A stretch of DNA of 41,972 bases from Actinomadura montaniterrae (GCF_008923365.1 NZ_WBMR01000071.1:1-41972), one strand, 5' to 3'; positions 23,585-31,372 are shown, counted from the first letter of the stretch. Notes: generated by a model not told the origin, from the letters alone. Translations and numbers: made by a program.

Positions 23585-24362
23585 ATGGGACCGACCATCG
23601 AACTAGACTCGCGGGCGCCCGGCGCGATCGACGGACGCCACATCCGGGCCCTCACGTTCCAAGGCGTGCGGCTGGAGTACGTGAGCTTCACGCTCCGCCG
23701 GCTCGGGATCGAGCCGGCCGGACGGTCCGCACTGGTCGTCGGCAGCGGGCGAGGCCTGCTCGCCCGAGGGCTGGCGGGACTCGGCCTGAACGTCGTCGCG
23801 CTGGACCCGTCCCCCGAAGCGACCGCGATGGCGCAGGAGGCGGACGGCGGAGAGGCCGTCGAGTACGCGACCGCGCCCGCCGAGGATCCCGGGCTGGCCG
23901 GCGCGTCCTTCGACGTCGTCTTCCACACCGACACCTTCGAGATCACCGGCGACCTCGACCGGGTCGTCGCGCATGCGGCCAGGCTCCTGCGGCCCGATGG
24001 CGTCCTGTTCTACGACACCGTCAACCGGACGCCGGTGTCCCGGCTGATCTACCTGGGCGCCTTCCAGGCGCTGCCGCAGACCCGCATCATGCCGCGCGGC
24101 CGCTACAGCGCCGCGCGGCCGCTACAGCGCCGCGCGGCTGCGCCCACCGGAGGAGGTCGCGGCCACGCTCGCCGCACACGGCCTGCGGAACGAGGACGTC
24201 TGCTCCTTCAAGCCCGCCAACGTCCTCGACCTGGTCCGGGCCACCGTCGCACGCCGCAAGGGAAGGATCGACGACGAGGCGATCCCGGGGATGACCCGCT
24301 TCGTCCTCGAGCCGGACGGCAAGCCGATCGTCACCTACCTCGGCCACGCCCGCAGGCGGTAG
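23585..24362 (+). pseudogene. UbiG-like SAM-dependent methyltransferase, frameshifted by a 19-bp tandem duplication
   Basis: The gene starts at ATG 23585 after AGGAGGGG. Its N-terminal part has the SAM motif 'LVVGSGRGLLARGLAGLG' (about 50-67), 'VVALDPSP' and 'FDVVFHTDTFEITGDLDRVV', like UbiG/class I methyltransferases. At 24100-24137 a 19-bp tandem duplication shifts the frame. If one 19-bp copy is removed, the protein continues through 'LRPPEEVAATLAAHGLRNEDVCSF' to a stop at 24360-24362, giving about 252 residues, as expected. In the present form the frame leaves the family after about residue 178. It is divergent from the HxlR regulator. Either a true broken or phase-variable gene, or an assembly error. 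Confidence 0.85.
24091..24137. repeat. 19-bp tandem duplication (2.5 copies) inside the methyltransferase
   Basis: The unit GCCGCGCGGCCGCTACAGC occurs twice, followed by a 9-bp partial copy (GCCGCGCGG). The ancestral site would have held the 9-bp direct repeat GCCGCGCGG on both sides of CCGCTACAGC, so slipped-strand replication easily explains the extra 19 bp. Confidence 0.9.
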
Positions 24363-24380
24363 CGGGCGGGGCGTTTCGGG

Positions 24381-25721
24381 CTACCGGCCCGGAGGGGCGT
24401 CCGGCGGGAACAGGTCGTCGAAGATTCCGGCGGCCTGGTCGGCGTGAGCGGTGGCGCGCTGGTGCTTGGTGCGGCGTTCCCAGTAGCCGACGGTGGTGGC
24501 GGGGTCGACGTGGTCGGCGAACTCCTGCACTTCGGCGAGCGGGACCCCGGCGTCGAGCATGTGCGTGATGCGGGACGCGCGCCAGACATGCGGGGTGAGG
24601 TCCCGGCCGGGCAGCACGCCGGCGGCCCGGCCGAGCCGGGTGGTGATGCGGTCGACGTCATGCCGGTCCAGGCGATCGCCCTTGGCGTCCAACAGCAGCG
24701 GCCCGCGCGTGCGGGTGCCGACGTGCCGGCGCAGCAGGTCCGCGCAGCGGTGCGGCAACGGCATCGTCCGGCGCTTGCCGCCCTTGCGGGTGACGATGAG
24801 GGCGGCGCGGTCGCCGTCCCGGACGAGGTCGGTCACATCGGCCGCGCACAACTCGGTGACACGGCCGGCCAGGCTGTACAGCAGGAGCACCACCAGCAGA
24901 TCCAGCTCGCCGGACGCGCACGCGGCCACCGCGCGGACCTGGTCCACCTCCAGCACCGGGGTGGAGCCCGCGGTGCGCTCGGCGGTGACGCGCGGCCGAT
25001 CGTCCTGCGTGACCGGATTGACCGGAGGCGGGTCCATCCGCCCGGCCGCGTAGACGTGCAGCGACGACAGGCACGCGACGTAGCGGCCGATGCTGCGCGA
25101 CGCGACACCCGCGGCCTCCTGCCGCAGCCGCCACATCCGGACATGCTCGCGGGTGAGGCAGCCGACGGAGAACGCCTCGTGACCGAGTTCGCGGGCCAGC
25201 GGCGCCCAGACGCGGCGCAGGTCGTCGGCGTAGGTGCGCTTGGTGGCGGCCGAGCCGCGGCGGGTGCTGCTCAGCCAGTCCAGCACCAGCGCGAACGTCC
25301 GCGGTGTGCACGCCTCGGCCAGCAGCTCGATCCGGCGCCGGTAGATCCGCCGCCCGCCGATCCGGGCGACCTGCACCTGCCCGAGGTCGGCGTCCAGTTT
25401 GGCCAGCGCGTCGGCGGCCAGCGGGGCGGCGGGGTGTGCCAGGCTCCTGGCGTCCGCCACCACCGGGGGAGCGGCGTCCGCCGCTACGCCTGAACCGGGC
25501 GATCCCTGTGTTCCCCGCGTCGCTGCGCCGGTGGACTCCGGATCGGCGGGGGCCAGCACAACGCCCTCCAGAGGTTCCCCGGTCTCCTCCGAACGCTCGC
25601 TGGAGACGGGCACGGTCGGCCCGGACGCGGCCCGCTGCACTGCGGTGACCGCAGCCTCCTCGGCAACGGCGCTGGTCGGGCTGCCGTTCACGGCGTCGTT
25701 CGCCGCATCGTTCGAGGTCAC
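24381..25721 (-). CDS. Tyrosine recombinase/integrase
   Basis: This is a 446-residue tyrosine recombinase with all catalytic residues: Arg-287 (SLAGRVTEL), Lys-313 (TRKGGK), His-378 and Arg-381 (HVWR), His-404 and nucleophile Tyr-413 (VGYWERR). A SAM-like core-binding domain covers about 140-230. The first 100 residues are low-complexity Ala/Pro/Glu-rich. The start is GTG 25721, overlapping the stop of a possible small gene (GTGA). No tRNA, att duplication, excisionase or phage genes are visible nearby. It could resolve a plasmid-like element or mediate integration; its target site is unknown. It faces the coiled-coil gene across a palindrome-rich 275-bp gap. Confidence 0.9.
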   Translation of the reverse strand: MTSNDAANDAVNGSPTSAVAEEAAVTAVQRAASGPTVPVSSERSEETGEPLEGVVLAPADPESTGAATRGTQGSPGSGVAADAAPPVVADARSLAHPAAPLAADALAKLDADLGQVQVARIGGRRIYRRRIELLAEACTPRTFALVLDWLSSTRRGSAATKRTYADDLRRVWAPLARELGHEAFSVGCLTREHVRMWRLRQEAAGVASRSIGRYVACLSSLHVYAAGRMDPPPVNPVTQDDRPRVTAERTAGSTPVLEVDQVRAVAACASGELDLLVVLLLYSLAGRVTELCAADVTDLVRDGDRAALIVTRKGGKRRTMPLPHRCADLLRRHVGTRTRGPLLLDAKGDRLDRHDVDRITTRLGRAAGVLPGRDLTPHVWRASRITHMLDAGVPLAEVQEFADHVDPATTVGYWERRTKHQRATAHADQAAGIFDDLFPPDAPPGR

Positions 25722-25912
25722 GACCGCTCTTTGCGCCGCGAGCAGGCGACCGAACTGGGCGCGCCGGACCGGGCCCCGAAGCCGCCCCGACGGCCGAGCC
25801 CGGCCGGCCTGTGTCGCTCGTCCTCGTCCGCCGGTGGGACGGGGTGGTGCTCCGAGGGTGCCTGCGGCGGCGCGGAGCGGTGCGTGTTGATCACCTCGGC
25901 AGCATAGCGCAT
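25718..25912 (-). CDS. Possible small protein upstream of the recombinase
   Basis: A 64-codon frame from ATG 25912 stops at TGA 25720-25718, which overlaps the recombinase GTG start (GTGA). The product is basic and Pro/Arg-rich (MRYAAEVINTHRSAPPQ start) and matches no family I recognise. The start codon falls inside the palindrome at 25907-25928. The tight overlap favours a real leader gene, but base composition alone could also produce this frame. Confidence 0.3.
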   Translation of the reverse strand: MRYAAEVINTHRSAPPQAPSEHHPVPPADEDERHRPAGLGRRGGFGARSGAPSSVACSRRKERS

Positions 25913-25958
25913 AACCCGGATTATGCGCTTGACTGATTTCTTGTCACAGAAATCCGTC
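25907..25958. repeat. Two palindromes between recombinase and coiled-coil genes
   Basis: The first has perfect 8-bp arms GCGCATAA (25907-25914) and TTATGCGC (25921-25928). The second is imperfect, GATTTCT (25935-25941) with AGAAATC (25948-25954), extending to 25931-25958 with one mismatch. This is also the most AT-rich stretch of the neighbourhood. They could be operators for either divergent gene, or recombinase sites. Confidence 0.6.
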
Positions 25959-25996
25959 AGCGTGTTTTCATTTCTCGCTCCGAGGTTTGTGGAAGC

Positions 25997-27298
25997 ATGA
26001 TCGGCATGGCTGAGCGTGAGATCCCCGCCCGTCCCGGCCCGGCTGTGCCCGCGAGCAGGCCGCCGACCGGGGCGCGCCATACCGAGACGGCGCGGACGAC
26101 GGACCCGGAAGAGCAGGGGGACAGGCAGGGGCGGAGGCTGCCGCCCGGGGCGGATCCGTCCGCACCGTGGGGCCGGTGCAAGCACTGCGACACCCCGCTG
26201 CCGCGGCCGCCCAAGACCCGGGGGCGGCGGCCGGAGTACTGCCCGGTCGAGCGCGACGCCGACGGCCGGACGCTCAAGGACTGCCAGGCCGAGGCGCACG
26301 CCGCCGGCCGCAGCCTCTCGGCGGCCGCGGTCAAGGAGCCCCTCGCGGCGCTGCGCGCGGTGCTCACCCAGGCCGCGGCCGACGCCCGCGCCCGTGCGGA
26401 CCGGGAGGCCCAGGCCGCCGACCGCATCGAGGAGATCATCGCCACCGTCGTCGACCGCAACACCGCCCTGGAGCAGCAGGCGGCACAGGCCGAAGAGAGC
26501 GCGCGTGCCGCGGAGGACGCGCGGCGCCGCGCCGAACAGGGCCATGACGCCGCCCGCGCCGCCGCGTCCGCCGCCGGACAGGCACAAGAGCGCGCCGAGG
26601 AACGCGCACTCGCCGCCGAACAGGTCGCCGCCGCCGCGCGCGCCACCGCCCAGGCCGAGACCGCGGCGCGCCAGTCCGCCGAGGAGGCCGCGCGCACCCT
26701 GCAGGAGCAGTACGACACCGCGCACGCGCGGTTGCAGGCCACCGAACGCGACCTCGCGCAGGCCCGTGACGAGGCGGAGCGAGCCGGCCGCCGCGCCGAG
26801 CAGACCCGCGACGAGATGCAGCGGGCCCTGGACGCGGCCCGCCAGGAGCATCAGGACACCCGCACTCGGCTCGACCAGCAGACCGGCCGACTCACCGAAG
26901 CCCAGACCCGACTCAGCGAAGTCCAAGCCCGTCTCACCGAGACCACCGCCGAGCTGACCGCCGCCCACGACGAACTCGCAAGGCTGCGGGCCGCGCTCAC
27001 CACCGCCGAGGACGCGGCCCACGCCGCCGACGTCCGTGCGCGGGAGGCCGTCGAGCGCGCCGCCGGTGAACGCGACGCCGCCCGCGAGGACCTGCTCGTC
27101 GAGACCACGCGGCTGCAGGCGCAGGTCGACGCCCTCACCGCCGAACGCGACGCCGCCCAAAAGGCGGCCGCCGCACATCTCGAACGCGCCATCCGCGCCG
27201 AGCACGTCCGAACCGACGCGGCCGTCCCGGAGCGGACCGACGGCTCCTCCGCCACCGGTACGACCAGCACCGATCCCCGAGACACTGAGCCGAGGTGA
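25997..27298 (+). CDS. Coiled-coil protein with N-terminal four-Cys motif, unrecognised
   Basis: This 433-residue protein has a Pro/Arg-rich N-terminus, then a likely zinc motif: Cys-61 and Cys-64 (CKHC), Cys-82 and Cys-96, with 'RGRRPEYC' resembling RRxYC motifs of small nucleic-acid-binding zinc fingers. From about residue 105 to 415 it is an almost uninterrupted Ala/Arg/Glu/Gln-rich coiled coil. No ATPase or enzyme motif is seen. The layout (DNA-binding head plus long coiled coil) recalls plasmid KfrA proteins, but the head is different. ATG 26006, 3 codons later, has GGAAG at a better distance. It is divergent from the recombinase, so both may belong to one mobile or plasmid-like module. 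Function is not known. Confidence 0.75.
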   Translation: MIGMAEREIPARPGPAVPASRPPTGARHTETARTTDPEEQGDRQGRRLPPGADPSAPWGRCKHCDTPLPRPPKTRGRRPEYCPVERDADGRTLKDCQAEAHAAGRSLSAAAVKEPLAALRAVLTQAAADARARADREAQAADRIEEIIATVVDRNTALEQQAAQAEESARAAEDARRRAEQGHDAARAAASAAGQAQERAEERALAAEQVAAAARATAQAETAARQSAEEAARTLQEQYDTAHARLQATERDLAQARDEAERAGRRAEQTRDEMQRALDAARQEHQDTRTRLDQQTGRLTEAQTRLSEVQARLTETTAELTAAHDELARLRAALTTAEDAAHAADVRAREAVERAAGERDAAREDLLVETTRLQAQVDALTAERDAAQKAAAAHLERAIRAEHVRTDAAVPERTDGSSATGTTSTDPRDTEPR

Positions 27299-27479
27299 CG
27301 CTCATCCACCTGGGCCTGTGATCGGCGCTATGACGCTGCGCCCGACTGGGGCCAGGTGAGCTTCAAAGAGCGTCGAACGGAAAACCCATTGAATCTTCCT
27401 TCGGCGTTCCCATAGGTTGCCCGCGGCCCCATCGCAGTGAGGACAGAGGACAGAACCGCGTGACGCCGCCTGCTCTTTA
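27299..27479. other. Non-coding stretch, lower GC, nothing clearly recognised
   Basis: This forms most of a 311-bp gap between the coiled-coil gene and the DUF1062 gene. It is less GC-rich than its surroundings. A 71-codon minus-strand frame (27517-27302) contains one CPHC pair but no family I recognise and no good ribosome site, so I do not call it a gene. A weak inverted repeat, CACCTGG (27307-27313) and CCAGGTG (27352-27358), could be a terminator for the upstream gene. Confidence 0.4.
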
Positions 27480-27599
27480 GACCTGACACCTTCTTCGCTC
27501 ACCTGTAGCCGACGCATCGTCGTCGGCTCTGCCGGGCTGCCCTGGTGCGCCCGGCCGTACAGCGTCCGAGGCCGCGCGCAATCGGCCTCGTGTCAGGTC
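27480..27599 (+). ncRNA. Candidate structured leader RNA upstream of DUF1062 (four-way junction)
   Basis: GACCTGACAC (27480-27489) pairs perfectly with GTGTCAGGTC (27590-27599), closing a 100-nt interior. Inside are three perfect hairpins: AGCCGACG/CGTCGGCT (27507-27528), GCCGGGC/GCCCGGC (27531-27555) and GAGGCCG/CGGCCTC (27568-27589). The result is a compact four-way junction. The closing stem ends 10 nt before ATG 27610, and the AGAGAG ribosome site lies between, so the structure could control translation. It matches no RNA family I recognise. DNA-level roles are also possible. Confidence 0.4.
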
Positions 27600-27609
27600 C
27601 AGAGAGATC

Positions 27610-28170
27610 ATGTCTTCACAACCTCATACCGTGCTGCCCTGGGTCGTCCGCCGGACCAGGCTGCCTCTGCTGTCGCTGCGGTGCGCGGACTGCCGTTCGG
27701 AGTCCGCCACCACCGGCGACGGCAGGTTCCGCGTCAACGCCAACGGCAAGCTGCTGGACGTGTGGCTGCTGGTCCGCTGCGTGTCCTGCGGCCGGACGAG
27801 CAAGCTCACCGTGCATGAGCGCGTCCCGGTGAGATCCCTCGATCCGGCCGAGCTCCGCGGCTACCGCGTCAACGATCCGGGTCTGGTGGCGTCCAGGCTG
27901 CTGGATCCGCTGCTCGCCCGTCGCAGCCGCTTCACCCTGGACTGGACGGGCGCCTGGCGCCTGGACGCCCCGCCGGCATCGCTGGACGAGGCGTGGCCGG
28001 TCCAGGTGGAGGTCGCCTTCGAGGATCCGGTCCCGGTGCGCCCGGACCGGCTCATCGCGCAAAGGCTCGGCCTCAGCAGGAACGAGGTGCTGCGCCGGAT
28101 CAAGTGCGACACTCCACTGCGCCGTCCGACGAGTTCGGGGTTCAGGTTCACCGTGATGCCCGCGGACTAG
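27610..28170 (+). CDS. DUF1062 domain protein
   Basis: This 186-residue protein has two Cys pairs, RCADC (about 25-29) and RCVSC (about 58-62), and the family-typical 'FRVNANGKLLDVWLL' between them, suggesting a zinc-ribbon-like fold. The C-terminal half ('LIAQRLGLSRNEVLRRIKCDTPLRR') looks helix-turn-helix-like. The family's function is unknown; nucleic-acid binding is plausible from the zinc ribbon. The weak AGAGAG sits 3 nt before the ATG, immediately after a potential structured leader. A strong terminator follows at 28228-28269. Confidence 0.82.
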   Translation: MSSQPHTVLPWVVRRTRLPLLSLRCADCRSESATTGDGRFRVNANGKLLDVWLLVRCVSCGRTSKLTVHERVPVRSLDPAELRGYRVNDPGLVASRLLDPLLARRSRFTLDWTGAWRLDAPPASLDEAWPVQVEVAFEDPVPVRPDRLIAQRLGLSRNEVLRRIKCDTPLRRPTSSGFRFTVMPAD

Positions 28171-28227
28171 CGGGGATGTAGTTGCGGCAGGCGCGTTCCC
28201 TCTGCGGCCTCCGCGCGAGATGCACCT

Positions 28228-28269
28228 CGCCCGGGGGCGCCTCCGGCGACATGGAGGCGCCCCCGGGCG
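28228..28269. terminator. Strong hairpin terminator after the DUF1062 gene
   Basis: Perfect 17-bp arms (28228-28244 and 28253-28269; cores GGGGGCGCCTCC and GGAGGCGCCCCC) have an 8-nt loop 57 bp after the stop codon. It separates DUF1062 from the second DGPF-ECF42 operon. Confidence 0.7.
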
Positions 28270-28326
28270 CCCCCGGGACACGCGGAGCGAGCGAGCCGGA
28301 GCCCGTCAGAAAAGGTCTCGGTGGGA

Positions 28327-28353
28327 TGTCGAGAACGCGCGTGCGGCTCCGTC
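28327..28353 (+). promoter_or_regulatory. ECF42-type promoter for the second DGPF-sigma operon
   Basis: TGTCGA (28327-28332) is followed by 17 nt and CGTC (28350-28353), 50 bp before the DGPF start. It has the same elements and spacing as the promoter at 14634-14660. Confidence 0.7.
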
Positions 28354-28403
28354 CCCGCAGTGAACCACGGCCACAATGGCCGGACCGCACCGAGGAGAAC
28401 ACG

Positions 28404-28811
28404 ATGGCCAAGTACCTGTTGCTCAAGCACTACCGGGGCGCGCCGGCACCGGTCAACGACGTGCCGATGGACCAGTGGACGCCGGAGGAGATCTCGGCGC
28501 ACATGCAGTTCATGCAGGACTTCGCCGCGCGGCTCGAGGCCAGCGGCGAGTTCGTCGACGGCCAGGCGCTCTCCCCGGAGGGCACGTTCGTCCGCTATGA
28601 CGGCGAGGGGCGGCCGCCGGTCACCGACGGGCCGTTCGCGGAGACCAAGGACCTGATCGCCGGGTGGATGATCGTCGACGTCGACACCTACGAGCGGGCG
28701 CTGGAGCTGGCCGGTGAGCTGTCCGCGGCTCCGGGGGCGGGCGGGAAGCCGATCCACGAGTGGCTCGAGGTGCGCCCGCTCCTGACCGCGCCGCCGACCA
28801 TCACGGAATGA
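28404..28811 (+). CDS. YCII/DGPF-domain protein, partner of second ECF42 sigma factor
   Basis: This 135-residue protein starts 'MAKYLLLKHYRGAPAPVNDVP' and carries the signature 'PPVTDGPFAETKDLIAGWMIVD' (about 72-93), the true DGPF form. GAGGAGAAC precedes the ATG. The stop overlaps the sigma factor start (ATGA). It is a paralogue of 14161-14580, with modest similarity but the same size, motif and gene order. Activity is not established. Confidence 0.93.
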   Translation: MAKYLLLKHYRGAPAPVNDVPMDQWTPEEISAHMQFMQDFAARLEASGEFVDGQALSPEGTFVRYDGEGRPPVTDGPFAETKDLIAGWMIVDVDTYERALELAGELSAAPGAGGKPIHEWLEVRPLLTAPPTITE

Positions 28812-29962
28812 GCATGGTGGACGAGGCCCTGCTGAGGACCCTCACCCCGGCGGTGATCGGGGTCCTCGGCCGCCGCGGAGCGGACTTCGCGGCGGCTGAG
28901 GACGCCGTGCAGGAAGCCCTGGTCGAGGCCCTGCGCGCGTGGCCGGACGATCCGCCGCGCGACCCAAAGGGCTGGCTGGTCACGGTGGCGTGGCGCAAGT
29001 TCCTCGACGCCGCGCGCGCCGACGCCTCCCGCCGCGACCGCGAGATGCGCGTCGAGGAGGAGCCGCCGCCCGGTCCGGGCCGTGCGGTGGACGACACGCT
29101 CCAGCTGTACTTCCTGTGCGCGCACCCGTCATTGACGCCGGCCTCGGCCGTCGCGCTCACGCTGCGCGCGGTCGGCGGGCTGACCACGCGGCAGATCGCG
29201 CAGGCCTACCTGGTGCCCGAGGCGACCATGGCCCAGCGCATCAGCAGGGCCAAGCGGACCGTCTCGTCCGTCCGGTTCGACCAGGCCGGTGACCTCGCCA
29301 CCGTGCTGCGGGTGCTGTATCTGGTGTTCAACGAGGGGTACGGCGGGGACGTCGACCTGGCGGCCGAGGCGATCCGCCTCACCCGCCGGCTCGCCGCCTT
29401 GACCGACGAGCCCGAGGTCGCGGGGCTGCTCGCGCTCATGCTGCTGCATCATGCGCGCCGCGCGTCCCGCACCGGCCCGGGAGGCCGCCTGGTGCCGCTC
29501 GCCGAGCAGGACCGGTCGCGCTGGGACACCGGCCTGATCGCCGAGGGGGTGACGATCCTGCAGGCCGCGCTGGCCCGGGACCGGCTGGGCGAATACCAGG
29601 CGCAGGCCGCGATCGCCGCCCTGCACGCCGACGCCCAGGCGGCCTGCGAGACGGACTGGGTGCAGATCGTGGAGTGGTACGACGAGCTGCTGCGCCTCAC
29701 CGGCAGCCCGGTGGTGCGGCTCAACCGCGCGGTGGCGGTCGGGGAGGCCGACGGGCCGCGGGCCGGCCTGGCGGCCCTGGCCGAGGTGAGCCCCGGCCTG
29801 CCCCGCTACGCCGCAGCGAGGGCGTACCTGCTCGAACGCGCCGGTGACCTTGAGCAGGCCGCCGAGCTGTACGCCGAGGCCTCCCGCGCGGCGGCCAGCG
29901 TCCCGGAACGCGACCACCTCACCCGCGAGGCCGCCCGGGTGCGGCAGATGCTGCGACCGTGA
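28808..29962 (+). CDS. ECF42-type RNA polymerase sigma factor, second copy
   Basis: This 384-residue protein has region 2 at about 25-75 ('EDAVQEALVEALRAWPDD', 'GWLVTVAWRKFLDAAR') and region 4 at about 105-160 ('GGLTTRQIAQAYLVPEATMAQRISRAKR'). A C-terminal extension with TPR-like helices follows ('LNRAVAVGEADGPRAGLAAL', 'LLERAGDLEQAAELYAEASRAA'). It lacks an anti-sigma partner, as usual for ECF42, and is coupled to the DGPF gene. The two copies likely respond to different signals. It ends 9 bp before the convergent histidine kinase stop. Confidence 0.93.
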   Translation: MSMVDEALLRTLTPAVIGVLGRRGADFAAAEDAVQEALVEALRAWPDDPPRDPKGWLVTVAWRKFLDAARADASRRDREMRVEEEPPPGPGRAVDDTLQLYFLCAHPSLTPASAVALTLRAVGGLTTRQIAQAYLVPEATMAQRISRAKRTVSSVRFDQAGDLATVLRVLYLVFNEGYGGDVDLAAEAIRLTRRLAALTDEPEVAGLLALMLLHHARRASRTGPGGRLVPLAEQDRSRWDTGLIAEGVTILQAALARDRLGEYQAQAAIAALHADAQAACETDWVQIVEWYDELLRLTGSPVVRLNRAVAVGEADGPRAGLAALAEVSPGLPRYAAARAYLLERAGDLEQAAELYAEASRAAASVPERDHLTREAARVRQMLRP

Positions 29963-29971
29963 CCGCCGGCC

Positions 29972-31372
29972 CTAGCGGGTTCCGGGGGAGCCGTCGGATG
30001 GGGGAGCGAGGAGGGGGAGGCGGAGGGTGAAGCGCGCGCCGGACGGGCTGTCGTCGATGGTGAGGGTGCCGCGGTGCGCGGAGGCGATCTCGCGGGCGAT
30101 GGCGAGGCCCAGGCCGGTTCCGCCGGCGTCGCGGCTGCGCGCGGTGTCGACGCGGGTGAAGCGTTCGAAGACGCGCTCGCGGTCCTCGGGCGGGATTCCG
30201 GGGCCGTCGTCGGCCACGGTGAGGGCCGCGTGGTCGTGGTCGGAGACGAGCTCGACCTCGACGGCCTCGGTGGCGTGGCGCTGGGCGTTGTCGAGCAGGC
30301 CGTCCAGGAGGCGCTGCAGGTGCGCGGGCACGCCCTGGACCCGGACCCGGGGGGTGAGGCGCGGCCGGATCGGGATGGCGTGGTTCTGCGCGGAGGGCGC
30401 CTGGTGGTCCCGTATCCCGCTCTCGACCAGGGCGGTGAGGTCGAGCGGTTCGGCCAGGTCGGCTCCGGTGCCGATCTGCGCGAGCAGCAGCAGGTCGGCG
30501 ACGATGCCCTCCAGCCGGTCCGCGGAGCGGAGCGCCGCCTGGGCGGCGGTTTCGACGTCGGTGTCCTGCGGGTGCATGGCGAGGTCCTCGAGGTTGACGC
30601 GCAGCCCCGCGATGGGGGTCCGCAGCTCGTGCGCGGCGTCGGAGGCGAACTGGTGCTGGACGCGGACGGACCGCTCCAGCCGGTCGAGGGTGGCGTTGGC
30701 GGTCCGGGCGAGGCGCGCGACCTCGTCGTCGCCGGGCGGCTCGGGGACGCGGTGGGACAGGTCGCTGACGGTGATCTCGGCGAGTTGCGTGCGGATGTCG
30801 TCGACGGGACGCAGCGTGCGGCCGACGACCTGCCAGGTCGTCCAGGACGCCAGGGCGGTCAGCGCGACCACGCACCCGGCGAGGATCAGCTCCAGGATCG
30901 GGCTGGACAGGATCGTCGGGAGGGGGCGTCCGGCATAGACGACCGAGGAGTCCGCGGTAGGGGTGACGCGGATGGCGACGATCGTCAGGCAGCCCCCGCC
31001 GGACGCCGGGCACCGGGAGAACTCGCGGACCCGGTCGGCGGGGGGCGGCACGACGGCGCTGAGCGGCGGCCGGCCGGCGGCGGCCGGGCTGGCGTTGAGG
31101 ATCCGCCTGTCGGCGCCGACCACCTGGAGGTACCGGACGCCGCCGGCGCCCGGGGGGATCGGGCTGGGCAGCGTCCGCTGCCGCACCGCGGCGCTGATCC
31201 GCCGCGCGGCGAGCTCGGTCCGCGCGAACGCGACGTCGTGCTCGTTGGACCGGACGAGCAGGTCGATGCCGACGGCGAGCACCGTGAGGACGAGCGCGGA
31301 CACGACCGCGGCGATCATCGTGTCCCTGCCGCGGATCGACCGCGGCCACGAACGCGCGCGAGACCTCCCCAC
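29972..31372 (-). CDS. Membrane sensor histidine kinase (orphan)
   Basis: This 466-residue kinase has two transmembrane segments ('MIAAVVSALVLTVLAVGIDL' and 'LELILAGCVVALTALASWTT') around an extracytoplasmic domain with two Cys (CPASGGGC). Then come HAMP, HisKA with the phosphorylated His in 'AAHELRTPIAG', the N-box 'LLDNAQRHA', G1 'DDGPGIPPE' and G2 'GGTGLGLAIA'. GTG 31372 was chosen because GGGAGGG lies about 6 nt upstream; another GTG at 31423 is possible. No response regulator is adjacent on either side, which is unusual because such kinases normally sit directly beside one. The signal is unknown. Confidence 0.9.
   Translation of the reverse strand: MGRSRARSWPRSIRGRDTMIAAVVSALVLTVLAVGIDLLVRSNEHDVAFARTELAARRISAAVRQRTLPSPIPPGAGGVRYLQVVGADRRILNASPAAAGRPPLSAVVPPPADRVREFSRCPASGGGCLTIVAIRVTPTADSSVVYAGRPLPTILSSPILELILAGCVVALTALASWTTWQVVGRTLRPVDDIRTQLAEITVSDLSHRVPEPPGDDEVARLARTANATLDRLERSVRVQHQFASDAAHELRTPIAGLRVNLEDLAMHPQDTDVETAAQAALRSADRLEGIVADLLLLAQIGTGADLAEPLDLTALVESGIRDHQAPSAQNHAIPIRPRLTPRVRVQGVPAHLQRLLDGLLDNAQRHATEAVEVELVSDHDHAALTVADDGPGIPPEDRERVFERFTRVDTARSRDAGGTGLGLAIAREIASAHRGTLTIDDSPSGARFTLRLPLLAPPSDGSPGTR

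Noticed and set aside
23552..24568. A 338-residue methyltransferase as one intact gene
   Set aside because: After about 24100 the frame loses all family similarity and becomes Arg/Gly-rich; the genuine C-terminus is in another frame after the 19-bp duplication, and the frame runs into the recombinase gene.
24381..25721. The recombinase as proof of an integrated phage or ICE
   Set aside because: No tRNA, att duplication, excisionase or transfer gene could be found in the window, so the borders of any element cannot be drawn.
27302..27517. A 71-codon minus-strand gene
   Set aside because: It has no ribosome site or recognisable domain, and its start lies inside one hairpin of the structured region; composition differs from neighbouring genes.
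28228..28269. A transposon end or long inverted repeat
   Set aside because: The stem-loop is single, GC-rich, lies just after a stop codon, and no transposase is near; a terminator explains it better.
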